From: Holothuria scabra
Taxonomy: Eukaryota; Echinodermata; Holothuroidea; Aspidochirotida; Holothuriidae
NCBI GenBank assembly: GCA_037179385.1
Contig: CM074187.1
Span: 5,146,001-5,210,000, forward strand
Reading direction: 5' to 3'
Length of the DNA stretch: 64,000 nt
Position numbers and translations under genes: made by a program
The notes under the pieces: generated by a model
What the model was told of the DNA's origin: nothing
The model's input: only the letters and a program-made list of their open reading frames with translations
Databases searched by the model: none
Shown: in pieces, positions 25,501 through 37,500 of the stretch
Position numbering within the stretch: the first letter of the stretch is position 1
How the letters are laid out: each line of letters begins with the position of its first letter

Positions 25501-28500
25501 AACCAGCCCCTAAGACAAAGAGGAGAAAGTCATCTGTTGGTAAGACTAAATGGCAGGGACAATCATGGTTGCTATAGAAATTGGGACAGAGTTCACTTAA
25601 AAGACTGTGGGGGACATATTACACAATGCATTTACATAAATTTGGAACAACCATAAAACTTGTCTCATTATTGGAAGACTTTAAAAATAGAACCTACTGC
25701 CATTGTGCTTGGTGCTCAGCATGAAAGGGCCAATCCTCTCACCCCAAACTACAATTCTTTTAGGGGTTAACACAAATTTTCAATTGGCTCAGCTTTTTGG
25801 ATTGACTGCTAATATTCATACAGTACAGAGTACCAAAGCTTATATGACACAGCATGAACTGTACTGAGAGTGTTTTGATTATACACATTGCACTTTTCTG
25901 TGCTCACCCTGAAGCAATAAACTGAGATTGTGTCTGGATGAGGATGAATTTCAGACAGTGAGTGGGAGGGGCTCCAGTAAGAAGTTGAGGAGAATTGGTA
26001 CTGTTTTGGGTGAGAGAATTGGGCCGTTAGAGGTGGAATAGAGGCTTTGCAATTACGTCACGGAACCGCCATGCTGGAGGACATTCATGTCACATACACG
26101 TGGCTTTGTGCCAAACGCACTGCACAGTGTGCACTGTGATATGCACGGTGTGTACACATTCAGTGAGCAAGCGCGTCCCGTGTGGTTTACTACGTAGTTA
26201 CATGTACTCCAACATGGCCGCCGGAGAGTATTATGACGTCATGTGAAAAGCCTCTATAGGGAGAACAAGTCGGTGAGCAACAACTGGAAAAAAACCTTGG
26301 CTGGCACGACGTTAATCAGTTGGTTAGAAACTGAGCGGTAAACCTTCATCTAACTGACAACTCAAAATTAGGACACTTGAACTCATCAGAAACTTAAATT
26401 ATAACAACAACAGTTTTACTTTCCTCATTTCAGGATGCTTTATAAAATAGCAAAATATTATTCTTCACTTCTATAACTGACCATTTTTGGTCACAATCAA
26501 AATTTTTATGAATTTTTTATCTACTGATCTCTAAAGCTTATGAACCCTGTCTTAGGGGATTTACCATTTGTTTCATTCGTCTTCACAGACACAAAGAAAT
26601 CCAAGAAACTGCCAGCCAAGAAAACTCCTAAAGTCAAAGTGTCCGTCAAAGTCTCAGTATCTGATGATTCAAGGTAAGTTGTTGCATTCTGTTGAAAACT
26701 TTGAAAGTGTACAATACGTTTGGGACAACTTAATGTAGTCTGAGATAGTCTTAGCTGGCACATATTTTGTTTTCATTGTCCATCAACCCTTTACCGTTGT
26801 TTGGGTCCTTTTGTACCCATGCGGAGAGCTCGACTGTCACCCATCTTTACTGTTTCACGCGGAGCTCAAAACTGTGAGTAGCTACCCGAAAATTCGGCCA
26901 CAACAACGAGAGAGACAATAGTTTAAGGTCACGGGGTCAATGGCCTACGGAAGCCGATGCGGGGCAGGCTACGTCCGCTTTTCTGCCCACTCCTGAGGCG
27001 CGCAAATATGCCCCGATCGGAGCACAACGGTAAAGAGTTAACCCCTGTCCCATGTGGACTGGGGGGTTGTAAAATATTTCAATTGTATTTCCTGCCTGTT
27101 GTAAGAAATGACTAAGGGGAAAAACCTGTAACATTTTTGAACAGTATTTGGAATCAGTCTTGAACTGTATTTGTAACTTTTTTAACATTGCTTTGTTATC
27201 TAGTTGACACTATGTAACACAGGTGTGTCGGTCTGTCTTATATTTCCCTAGAACTCAAAAAAAACCCACCTGTAATAAATTAGCAGAGGAGCAGAACTCT
27301 TTTTATTCTCAGGGAGAAGGTGAATGTTTTCACTCATACACTTTCCAATCCCCCGGCCCAATCAGCACTCAAAATTTCTCTCCCTACATTCAACTTTAAT
27401 AACGGTGGTACATTTATAGATGCCCTTTTTGGGAAAATAACCTAGAAAGGTTGCAAATTACTGATCTAGTCAAAAGAAGCCAGTCTTCTCTCAGGTGTAT
27501 CTTGAAATCAGAAGGAAGTTTTGTATGGGATTTGGATGGCCTGTACTGGATATTTTCTTTTTCTTTGAATTGTCATCAAACAATACTTCTCGGTTATTTT
27601 AAGAAATTGCGGTGCAAGGCAACAAGTGCCTTATTTATTTCAATTTTGGTTGCAAGCACTGAATTTGTGCTGCAACAGTAAAGGAGTTAATGCAAACATT
27701 AAAAGTTGGCGCAAAGTTCGGTTGGTCAAAAAATCTGTGCTTTGGTACCTTATTGTGATCTTTTTGTAGTAAAAAGATCTCGACATTTGCTTAGGAAAGG
27801 AGAAATGTTGCGAAAAAGTACCTCAGGTCTAGAATTAAAAAAAAATATATATATTTTAGAGGTTGCAAAATGAATTTTATTCATCCAACCCCCATTGTCA
27901 TAGCTCGGTCCACTATTGAGGTATTAAATGTTGAAATTTAATCACTTATATCAAAATAGTCCATTTCACAATAACTTGTGACTTTCTTGTTGTACAAGTC
28001 ACATTACCTGTTTTGTTTCCCTTTGAAATTAAAAATGATCATTAGCTCAAACCAGGTTAAGGAGCTGTTTTTGAACTATTAGCTATTGTGATCTGCCACT
28101 GTCACTCTGTCTATCCATCTATCTATCATGCCTGTTCACAATTGCTTTGAATGCTCTCAGGGGCACATTTGTCAGTGCCTTGCTAATTACTTACTAAATT
28201 TACTCTTTCTATAAAAGAAGTAAGCAAGGCAGTCAGGGGTTATCATTGTATGATGGGGTAACTGTTGAGTGCGCGGGCCCCTCGAGTGCGCATCTGCATT
28301 AACATAACGTGTTAAAATCTGGAAATGACACGGCTCTTAGGTGCACACTTGTCGGTACACTGAGTATACCTTAGAGCAATTAAAACATTCTAAATTGTAG
28401 GTGCATATGTTCAAGAAATAACAGCTCTGTATGACAAGTACAGTGCCTGTAGTACGTGATTACAATATCCATTGCACGGGGAGTGATTTTCTGGGCATTG

Positions 28501-31500
28501 CAAGTCATCACTGTGCAGTAATTCAACAGGTTTGAGCAATCAGCACCTATAGTGCGCTAGTATTAGCTTGAACTCTTCCTGTTTTTGTGCAAAGGATGTT
28601 TCACAGAGAGGGCTCCTTTAAACATATCAAACTGTAACAATAAGATTGTTATGACATAATGGCACAAGGTGCAGTAGCTTTCTGAAAAAAAAAAAAAGAA
28701 ATACAAAGATTGCAACTTGATTAATACAACAATGACATCACAAATTATTGAACCATGTGCCATGTTAAATGGAGTAAATAAACTTCAATGTTTTATATCT
28801 CAACTCAGCAATGTTCCATGAAGATTGAAGCTTGATAGCTTGGAATGTTTTTTTTAAGCCATGATATAGGCCTGTATACTTACAAAGTTTTTGACTTGAG
28901 ATGCACATTAAGTTATTCCATAACGTTTTTCAGAAATTGCTTGGAAAACGTAGAAAACATGGAAATATTCCTTTTACTGTAAAAACAAAGAGAAACTTTT
29001 TATTCTCAAAGTATTTCCAGTGACTCAGAGGGTGCAGTTATGTCTTGGAAGGAGAAGGACCAATTGCGTCGTCAGAAACTGGCAGAGGAACAAAGGAGAT
29101 TGCAGGAGGAGAAAATTCGAGAGATGAGGGAAAGGGAAAAACAGGAGGAAGAGGAAGAAAAAAGAGAGAAAGCTAATAAGAAGAAGAAAAAGAAGGAAAA
29201 GGCCCTAATGTCAGATGATGATGATGAGAAACCTACCAAGAAAAGTGGGAAGGCAGATAAAAAGAAAGAAAAGGCCCCAGTGTCAGAGGAGGAAGAAGAT
29301 GTCGATGAGGATGAATCAAGCAAGAAGGAAGAGAAGGAAGAAGAGGATGAGGAAGAGGATGCTGAAGCAGAGGAAAAATTAGCAAAGGAAAAGAAGGCAA
29401 AAGAGGACAAGGAGAAGAGGAAGATGGAGAAGGAAAAGATGAAGCAAGAACTGAAAGAGAAGAAAAAAGAAGAAAAATTGAAGAAGAAACAGGAGGAGAA
29501 GAAACGAGAGCTTGAAGAGCAGAAAAAAAGACAGGAGGAAAAGAGGAAGGCAGAGGAGAAGAAGAAATTGGAAGAGAAGAAGAAGAAAGAGGCAGAGGCC
29601 AGGAGAAGGGAAGAAGAAAGAAGGAAAGAAGAAAAGAGGAAACAAGCTGCTAATCAGAAGGTTTGTGATTAGAATACTTGATGTACTGTAGAACGCAAGC
29701 AAATTTCCTGTGTCTTGAAAGTTTTTAAGGGTGCATTCTAGACCAGTGTTGTGATTGAGTGAAAGACGTGACTTGAGTCATGATTTCAAAAACTCAAGTC
29801 TCACTAGAGTCACAAATTGACGGGACTCAACTTGACTCAAGTCATCACTTGCAAAGACTAAACTTGACTGGAGCCTTCACCACATTACCCAAGTCACAAA
29901 TTTAAAGACTAAACTTGACTAAGCTCTTTGTCCACACTGACTTGAATAGACGCGAGTCATCTCTTACTGAACTTGAGTCAGGCCCCAACAGTGTAAAACA
30001 GATGAGAATTATAAACTCTTTTTTTCACCACAAACCTGAAGCCAGGGCTTCCATCAGTTAGTTCCATATCAGTACAACATAGAGTGTGCAGTACATGACT
30101 ATTCGTTTCCACAGAATGCCATTATCACCCTGTCAAGAGAAAGCATGTTTTACATTTTGAAATTTTCTCCTATATAACAGCAGGTTTACCCTCATGTGTG
30201 ACAGTGGATTCATGTGAAGAGTGTGTTTTAAATGCAGCTCCCTGGTACAAGTGACACTAGTCTACTTATGTGCTTATGTATATTTAAAGGGGGAGGAAGG
30301 AGGCTGAATCTCCAAAAACTCAGTGACATATTTGCATAGCTAAAATGCTAGGTGAAAGGACATTGGTGGTTATGGATAAACCCCTTGAGTGGTAGTAGAA
30401 GCTGTTAAGGAGGATGATATATTGTCATTGAATTTGAGATGTCATAACTTTAACTAATTAATTTAGGTTTTAACCTTAACTAAGTTTTGAAGTGGCTTGA
30501 CTCGAATTGAGCAAAGACTTTAGATGACTCAACTCTAATTGCTAAAGATTCAACATGACTTAAGACTTGGCACCTTGTATCTCAAGGTGTCTAGAACCTT
30601 AACTAAGACTGGAGGTGGCTCGAATCAATCTTGAGGAAGACTTAACACGATAAGATCAACTAGAATTTCTTGAGATTCGAGAAGAATCGAAACTTGACAA
30701 CTTGTTACTTTAGAAAACTTGAGACTGAGTAGCAAGCGACTCAGCTACAATGCTATAATCTAGACAGGCAAGGCCCCAGATGAAAAGATGCAAACATATG
30801 TGAAGCTTGCTTACACAGCTATTCTGATTTTGTTGTATCAAAGGTGGAATTATGTGCATAATTTTTTCCAATTTCATAATGTGTCCATGTTGACATACAT
30901 TGCATAGTGGATTGAGTTTATCAATGTTGTCCTAAAGTTCTTAGTTTGGGGCAAGAACTGTGATTTGGGTTTTAAGAATTTTGCATTTCCCCCTTGAAAG
31001 TGTTTAATTTCATTGAAAGGTAGCACGGCTACCTAAGTTCGTGCACTGCTTTGACAAGTTTGTGGACGATAGAATATTCAGACAATCCTGGATGTAGGTT
31101 AGATAAGTAAATGACAAATTGGTTTAAGTCAGGCGGACTGTGGCCTTTTTTCTAAGTGTGGCTCATTGTCTTGTTTTCCCTTCTCCATTGGTAATGCTGA
31201 GCTCAAAGGACAATGGCTGTAGGTTAAAGAACTACCTGAAACAACAATAACAACAGTTCATGTAATTAGTGTTGCAGTTTATGAAATTCAAAATGGTGCA
31301 TGCCAACATTAGCAAGTAGAGTATCTTTGCCAGTATTTTCCTCTTTAATTGTAAGTTCCTTCAAATATCCACAGTTTCTTATATTGTTGTAAAAGGATGT
31401 GTTTAAAGGTCAAGAGCAGTCTCCCCAAACATATTTCAAAGCAACAGCATAATCTTACAATCATACAATTTTGTTATTTTAGGACTTCCATATTGCATAT

Positions 31501-34500
31501 TAAAGGTAAATCAAGTGTTTGTTTGTAGTAAATTTCACATTTGAGGAAGGAAAATGTTATCACATGACTTAAGAGCCAATCATTAAACAGGATAATCTAC
31601 TGCAGGACTTCAGATTGGGGTGGACATCCCTTGACTTTTAAGTATTAGTACAAGCGATATTTGTACAAACCACTTTTGGGAGATAATTTGAATCTAGACT
31701 ACCTTCCCTGGACTACTTAACAGAATCACCTTTTGTCAAGTTAGGAGCATAAAATAGTTGCTTTTCATAATACACAGGTAACCTTTAGGCTAGTCAAAGT
31801 CAGTTTTTAAGTTTTTCTATGATGTTCCTAGCTTTCACTTGAATTTGCATCCTATTTTATTTATTTTTCTGTTGACAGAAAATTATCCGAAATGATTTGG
31901 ACAGCACGTCAGAGTGAGTAACACCAGACTTTAAGAAAAAAATGACATTTTGTTTAATTCGGTTGAAGGGACATTTCTTGGTTACACTTAAAGTTTATTG
32001 TAAAGCATTGTGAAGATTTTGGTTATGGGGTTACTCTATGTAGAATATTTGAGTCTTTTAGAATGGGAGGGTAGGAATTTGACCTGCGTTTTACTTTCTC
32101 TCTACAAACTCCAGTATGAAACCTGGATGCATTTAATAGTAACCTGTTTGTGTTTATGAAGTATTAGTGTTAATATTGCTTGATGTGAACTTCCTGGGTT
32201 AAAAACTGGCCCATGGGAGGAGGGGGGGGGGGAGCATGGACCCAGTTTGCTTATCCAGGTGATGCTGTGCTGTATTACAATCAAATGATATTTACATAAA
32301 CATTAATGCTAGAAAACTTTTCCTTTAACACTACTAATCAAATGAACTTTTTTCCTAACTTTTCTGTACTGTTCCTCTTTGACCACAAATTTAAACTTAG
32401 AAAAAAACTTCATATGCATCAGGTATACTCTTAAGTTTACAATTAAAAATACAGTGTTTCATATGAAGAGCTTAAAAATTGTAAGGATGACTGGTCTTTC
32501 TATGATAAAAATAGAAACTCTGTCTTGAAAAAACAAAATGTTTATTAAGGAACATGATTTCCACTGCTTTAATTCGCTGTGAGGTATAGTCCCAAAAAAT
32601 GTGATCTATTGTTTCGTCGTCAGTATTGCAAAAGGTACAGGAAGGAGATTCAGCTTTACACAAAGTAAAGCAGTCTGTTCGTTGGGAGGACTCTATGAAT
32701 AAGTTTAAAGTGCTGTAGCTTCGCTTCAGTAGTAGAGAGCCAAGGAGTGCAATACATACTGAACCAATCTTCGTCAGTCAAGTTGTTAAAAAAGACGACT
32801 GATTTCTTGCATCTGACAAGTTGTGAAATGGTATTCTGTAAATGACTGGAATAAACTAATATTTTAGGATAATGTAACTTACCTCTCTTTAACCCTTTTT
32901 TTATCCCTCCTACATTACAGTAGCCAGGAAGCTGACATGCTGGATGCTATACCAGGTGACATACAGTTTTCTTTGCTTTCTTTTACAATACTGTATCTGG
33001 GCAAAGTGTGTAACAGTTATTTTTTATATGATTGTTAAATATTCTAGGAGGAGATAAGGTATTGGTTGTCACTGTTTGTATTTACACTATTCTTGCAGTA
33101 TATATAAACTTGCTGCCTAAGTAGGTTGGTTGGCAAATTTGGTTCATAATTTCTGACAAAGCTCAAAGTGAAGTATGGATAATGGTATTATCGGTACCTT
33201 TTTTGGGGCTGTAAAACTGTAAGTCAATTTCCAAAGTATTAACCTGTCAGCTCATAATGAATATTCTTAAATCGTGCCCAACAGTTTCCTTTCCATGTGG
33301 TTCAGCCACACCTCTAATTTGATTTCCACCCCTTTAGATGTTTCCCTTGGTGACCACTAGAGTGCTTAGTATTTGGTGATCTTGTTAACGACCCTTTGTA
33401 GAGTGGATTGCTCTAGTAAAGGCCTTCCTCTTTTCATTTTGGTTTACAGAACCAGATCCTGACACACTTCTAGAGGGCCTTCATGTTGAATTAAAGAAGT
33501 CATTAAGTGTGGAAAATCCAGTAAGTTTTATTAATATAAACCAGTATCGTGGGTTCATTCTTGAGCCAGCACTGATTTCTCCCTTTTGCAATTTTCTTCC
33601 CTCTTCTGATTTCCCTTTGACAAGTGAGGGGGGGGGTGGGGGGGGGGGTAAGTGTAGAGGGTACCAGAGTCCAAGTGGGAAGGAATCTTTCTTTAGATCA
33701 GTGATTTTTCCTTCTAGAATGAGAATTTTAACAAAATACACACTACATTGGATCTAAGGCGATAGACAAGTGAGGGGGAATCCCCCATTTAGAGGTTTTC
33801 TTCCCTACCATGCACAACATGCTCTTCAGCTCAGCATTCTTGAAAATGCTATGAGATAACCTCACATACTTGTTTGAGCTTGAGGGTGTATTGATACTGT
33901 TGCAATAGTTTCAGATTTGTTACAACTAGCACAAACTTCTAATAAATGCAAATGTTGTAAGTAAATATTGACTCTGACTGTGAGAATTAATGTAAATCAA
34001 TAACACCCTTTCCAAATAGTAATCACAAAGGATTTAGGAATATAAGTTGTAAGTTACATGTTCTTTTCTGTAAACCTTCATTTTGGATATTGGGAGAGGT
34101 CATTGCATGACGGTCTGTAACCTTGTAACACTTCATATTCTTGTATCTATTGTGCATCAGGATCCTTCAAGATGTTGTCGTGTAATGGAGGAAATTGACA
34201 AACTGCAGCTGAATCCAGCCCTCCTCAAAAAACATGCTGAATTTGTTCAAACTATGAAAAAGGTACACAATAGTGTTTATCATACATTTAGCGTAGGTCC
34301 TAAAATTGTGTGAGAAATTCATGCTACCAAACCCCCCAAAGAGTAAGCATAATTTTTCTGTTCAGCTTTCCACTTTAAAAATCAATGTTACCATTATTGG
34401 AGCCAAAATTATTTCTGTTGCATTACAATCCAATGCAAACTACATTTCCATAGGTCTAAGGGGATTAGCCGAAGCAAGGTTATTAAATAATTTTCAAAAA

Positions 34501-37500
34501 GGAAAACACGGGGACCATCATTCAACAGTATATAGTGACACTGTAGTCAATGTAACCAGACACCATCCATATCTGAGTACTCCTTGGCAAAGTGTAACCA
34601 GCTGGAAGCTCTTTGCACACACTACAGCTACTACTCCACTAATTAAGCAGGGAGTTCATGTTGCAGTTTTTCTGCTATAACAATTCAGCATATAGCCAAG
34701 AGGAAAAAAGAGTAATTCCTTTATATTTTTCAATCGTAGAATATTTGACTGTTTTGTCAACTTCTAAATAAAATCTTGCATGGTTTTCATTGTTTGCATA
34801 CTTGCCAACCCTTCTGTTTTAAGCAGAACTGTTCTGTTTTCTGAGCTTCATACTTATGAAAATCAGAAGATTCCATTTTCCCGACCTTTTATGTTGCAAA
34901 TATACTAGTGCTAAAAATGATCAAAAAAGTTGTGAAGCAACAGCTTGACAAAATAAAATTGATTTTTGGATACACGTTGGTTACCGGGTATTTGGTCTTA
35001 CAGTAAGAGCATCTTCCTCTCTTGAGGAAGGCCTGGGTTGGATTTCCAGGTTGAATCATACCAAAGACTCTAAAAATGGAACCTGATGTCATTGTGCGTG
35101 ATGCTCCGCATAAGCAATGGAGTATACATGGAAAACAAGCCAGTCAGCCACAACTGGAAAAAAGGGAGTGGCTGGCCCGACTCGAACCAGTAGGTTGGAA
35201 ACTGGGTGGTACAACTCCATCTAACTAACTAACTAACTATCTGGACACATGTTAGTGATTTCAAAACAAGCCAGTCAGCCACAACTGGAAAAAAAGGAGT
35301 GGCTGGCTCAACTCGAACCAGTAGGTTGGAAACGGTGGTAAAACTCCATCTAACTAACTAACTATCTGGACACATGTTAGTGATTTCCATAAATACTGTA
35401 AACAAGCAGCTTAGAGAGGAAAAGAGCAGTTTTTCCCACTGGACCTCACCCACAAAGGTTAGTGCTTGTAAGTTTATCATGCCTAGTGGATTATCTGTTT
35501 ACATATGTCCCATTTTATGTGATGGAAGTGTTGTCAAGTATTTGTTTGTGAGAGGTTGTCCATGAGGAATATACGCTTAAGCAGGGTCGTATCTAGAAAA
35601 ATCTGAGTGTGGGATCCAAATTAAATTGAAGACTATCAGGGTGTAGCACCACTTTCAATTTTGGAAAAAAATCATGCCTCCCTGAAAATGGCATTTCCTC
35701 TGTCATTTTTGTCAGTTCAATATTAAAGCAGTAAAGCTTTGTTTGCCTGTAATTTTCTTGGACAAGTTAAGTTGAAAATGCTGCATGAGACCATTTCAGC
35801 ATTATTATGGGTCGGCAAAAACCAATGTAGGTAATTTCTATTTCTGTCCCTCATTCCCTTAACCCTGCTCATGCTGTGAGCTTTAATGGATGGAATATAT
35901 TTATGGCTAATATGAATTTGTGGTTAGCTTAGCATTGCAAAGATAGGAGCCACTGAGCACAGTTTACCTCAGTAATAAACAGGTGGCCATTTATGCACCT
36001 GAATGTTATGTTCAACTTTTGGACCTTTTGAAAGGAGTACATGACTAATGCTGGCTGGCAGACTCTTTGTTGTGTCAGCTAAAAGGTTGGCAGTCACAGA
36101 GGCTATTGAGCAGTTGGAGGTTACATTAGGCAGCGTATTTTATCATTTTGCTATTTGACAGTCTTAACAAATAAAGACACAAAATTTTGAATTGACATGC
36201 TTGTGTTGTTACAGGTTAGAAGATACAAAAACAGTGACAAAGTGGCCAAGAAGGCTGTGTACCTTTACAACAAACTCAAACTAGTCTTTGTCATGCAAAA
36301 CTCAGGGACGGGGAAACCGATCAAAAGTACAACGTTAGAATCTAACAAAGAGAACCTGAAGAAGGGACAGACAGCTGTCAAGAAAAGTTCTGTGAAAGAA
36401 GAAACATCAAAGCAAGGTGAAGAACATAGTATTGAACTTGTCAAGTGGTGTGAGTTTTGGTCATTGAGGGTCTATCTATTTTCTGTGTGTGACTGGGTCT
36501 GTATGTTTGTGCGTATGTGTGTAGTGGCTTTTTGGTTGTCCCAACTCATTTTCCACAATGACAAAACAGCAATTGTGTTCATGTATTACTTGAGAGACAA
36601 AAACACTTGAAGTCTGAAATATTGTGTGATAATTTTAAAGAATTGATCCATCAGCATTATACTTCTTCAATCAGATAAAATCAGGCTGCTTTTTAATTCA
36701 TTCTGTGAGAAAAACTGGTTGTCCATCGGACAACCAACGTTTGACTTTTGGTTGTCAGTATGGAATTTTAGTTGTCCCGGACAATGGGACAACCACAAAA
36801 ATCGAGCCCTGGAAATGTACCTAGCCTTTAGAAACTGAACTGTAAAATGTCATCAAACTAACTGCTAGTCATCAGAGAATGCTAAAAGAAAGTCACCCTC
36901 TTTATTTAGACCACTTGCAGTGTGATCATTATAAGTATTATTGGTTTCGATGAAAGAGAAACCTATGCAGTCATGATGGCATGTGTGTATGTAAGTATGT
37001 GTGTGTGCATGTGTGTAAACAATGCCCAGCAGGTGCAGGCAGCTAACAAGAGCTCAGGCCTCGCACGTCTTTCCTCACTGATACGGAGCTCATAACTGGC
37101 GTAGGTACCTGAAAACTTGGACACTGCAATGAAGTCTGTCACGTGATATCCAAGAGCCCGCTCTTGCTCAGAGCATTCATGTGATGCATGAGTTAACTTG
37201 CTAAAGGAAATTCTAATGATTTCCTTATGGGGAACTGTTCTCTTTACCCCACAAGGCTTTGAGTACGGGTAATGTGCTTCATGTGTGTGTGTGTGTGGAT
37301 TGTGTGTGTTTGTGACACTATGCTCGTTAACATGATACCTCAAGTTAGGAAACTTGGGTTGATTTCATATTTGGGTATGTGAATACGTTATAGTCAGAAG
37401 GTGGTCCTTATTGTATTTGGCAGAGGTCAAAAGGGGTCAAAGTCTGAAACTTTTGTTTACACAATGTCTCAAGATAGGGAATGTGGATAGATTTCATATA

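Larger units (their letters stand above)
25660..26362 (+). repeat. SINE copy 3, split by two MITEs
   Basis: Left half 25660-25723 (to CTCAGCATG), right half 26258-26362 (GGGAGAACAAGTCGGTGAGC onward). Between them sit MITE A and MITE B, separated by only the SINE bases GTGGAATA. Confidence 0.65.
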
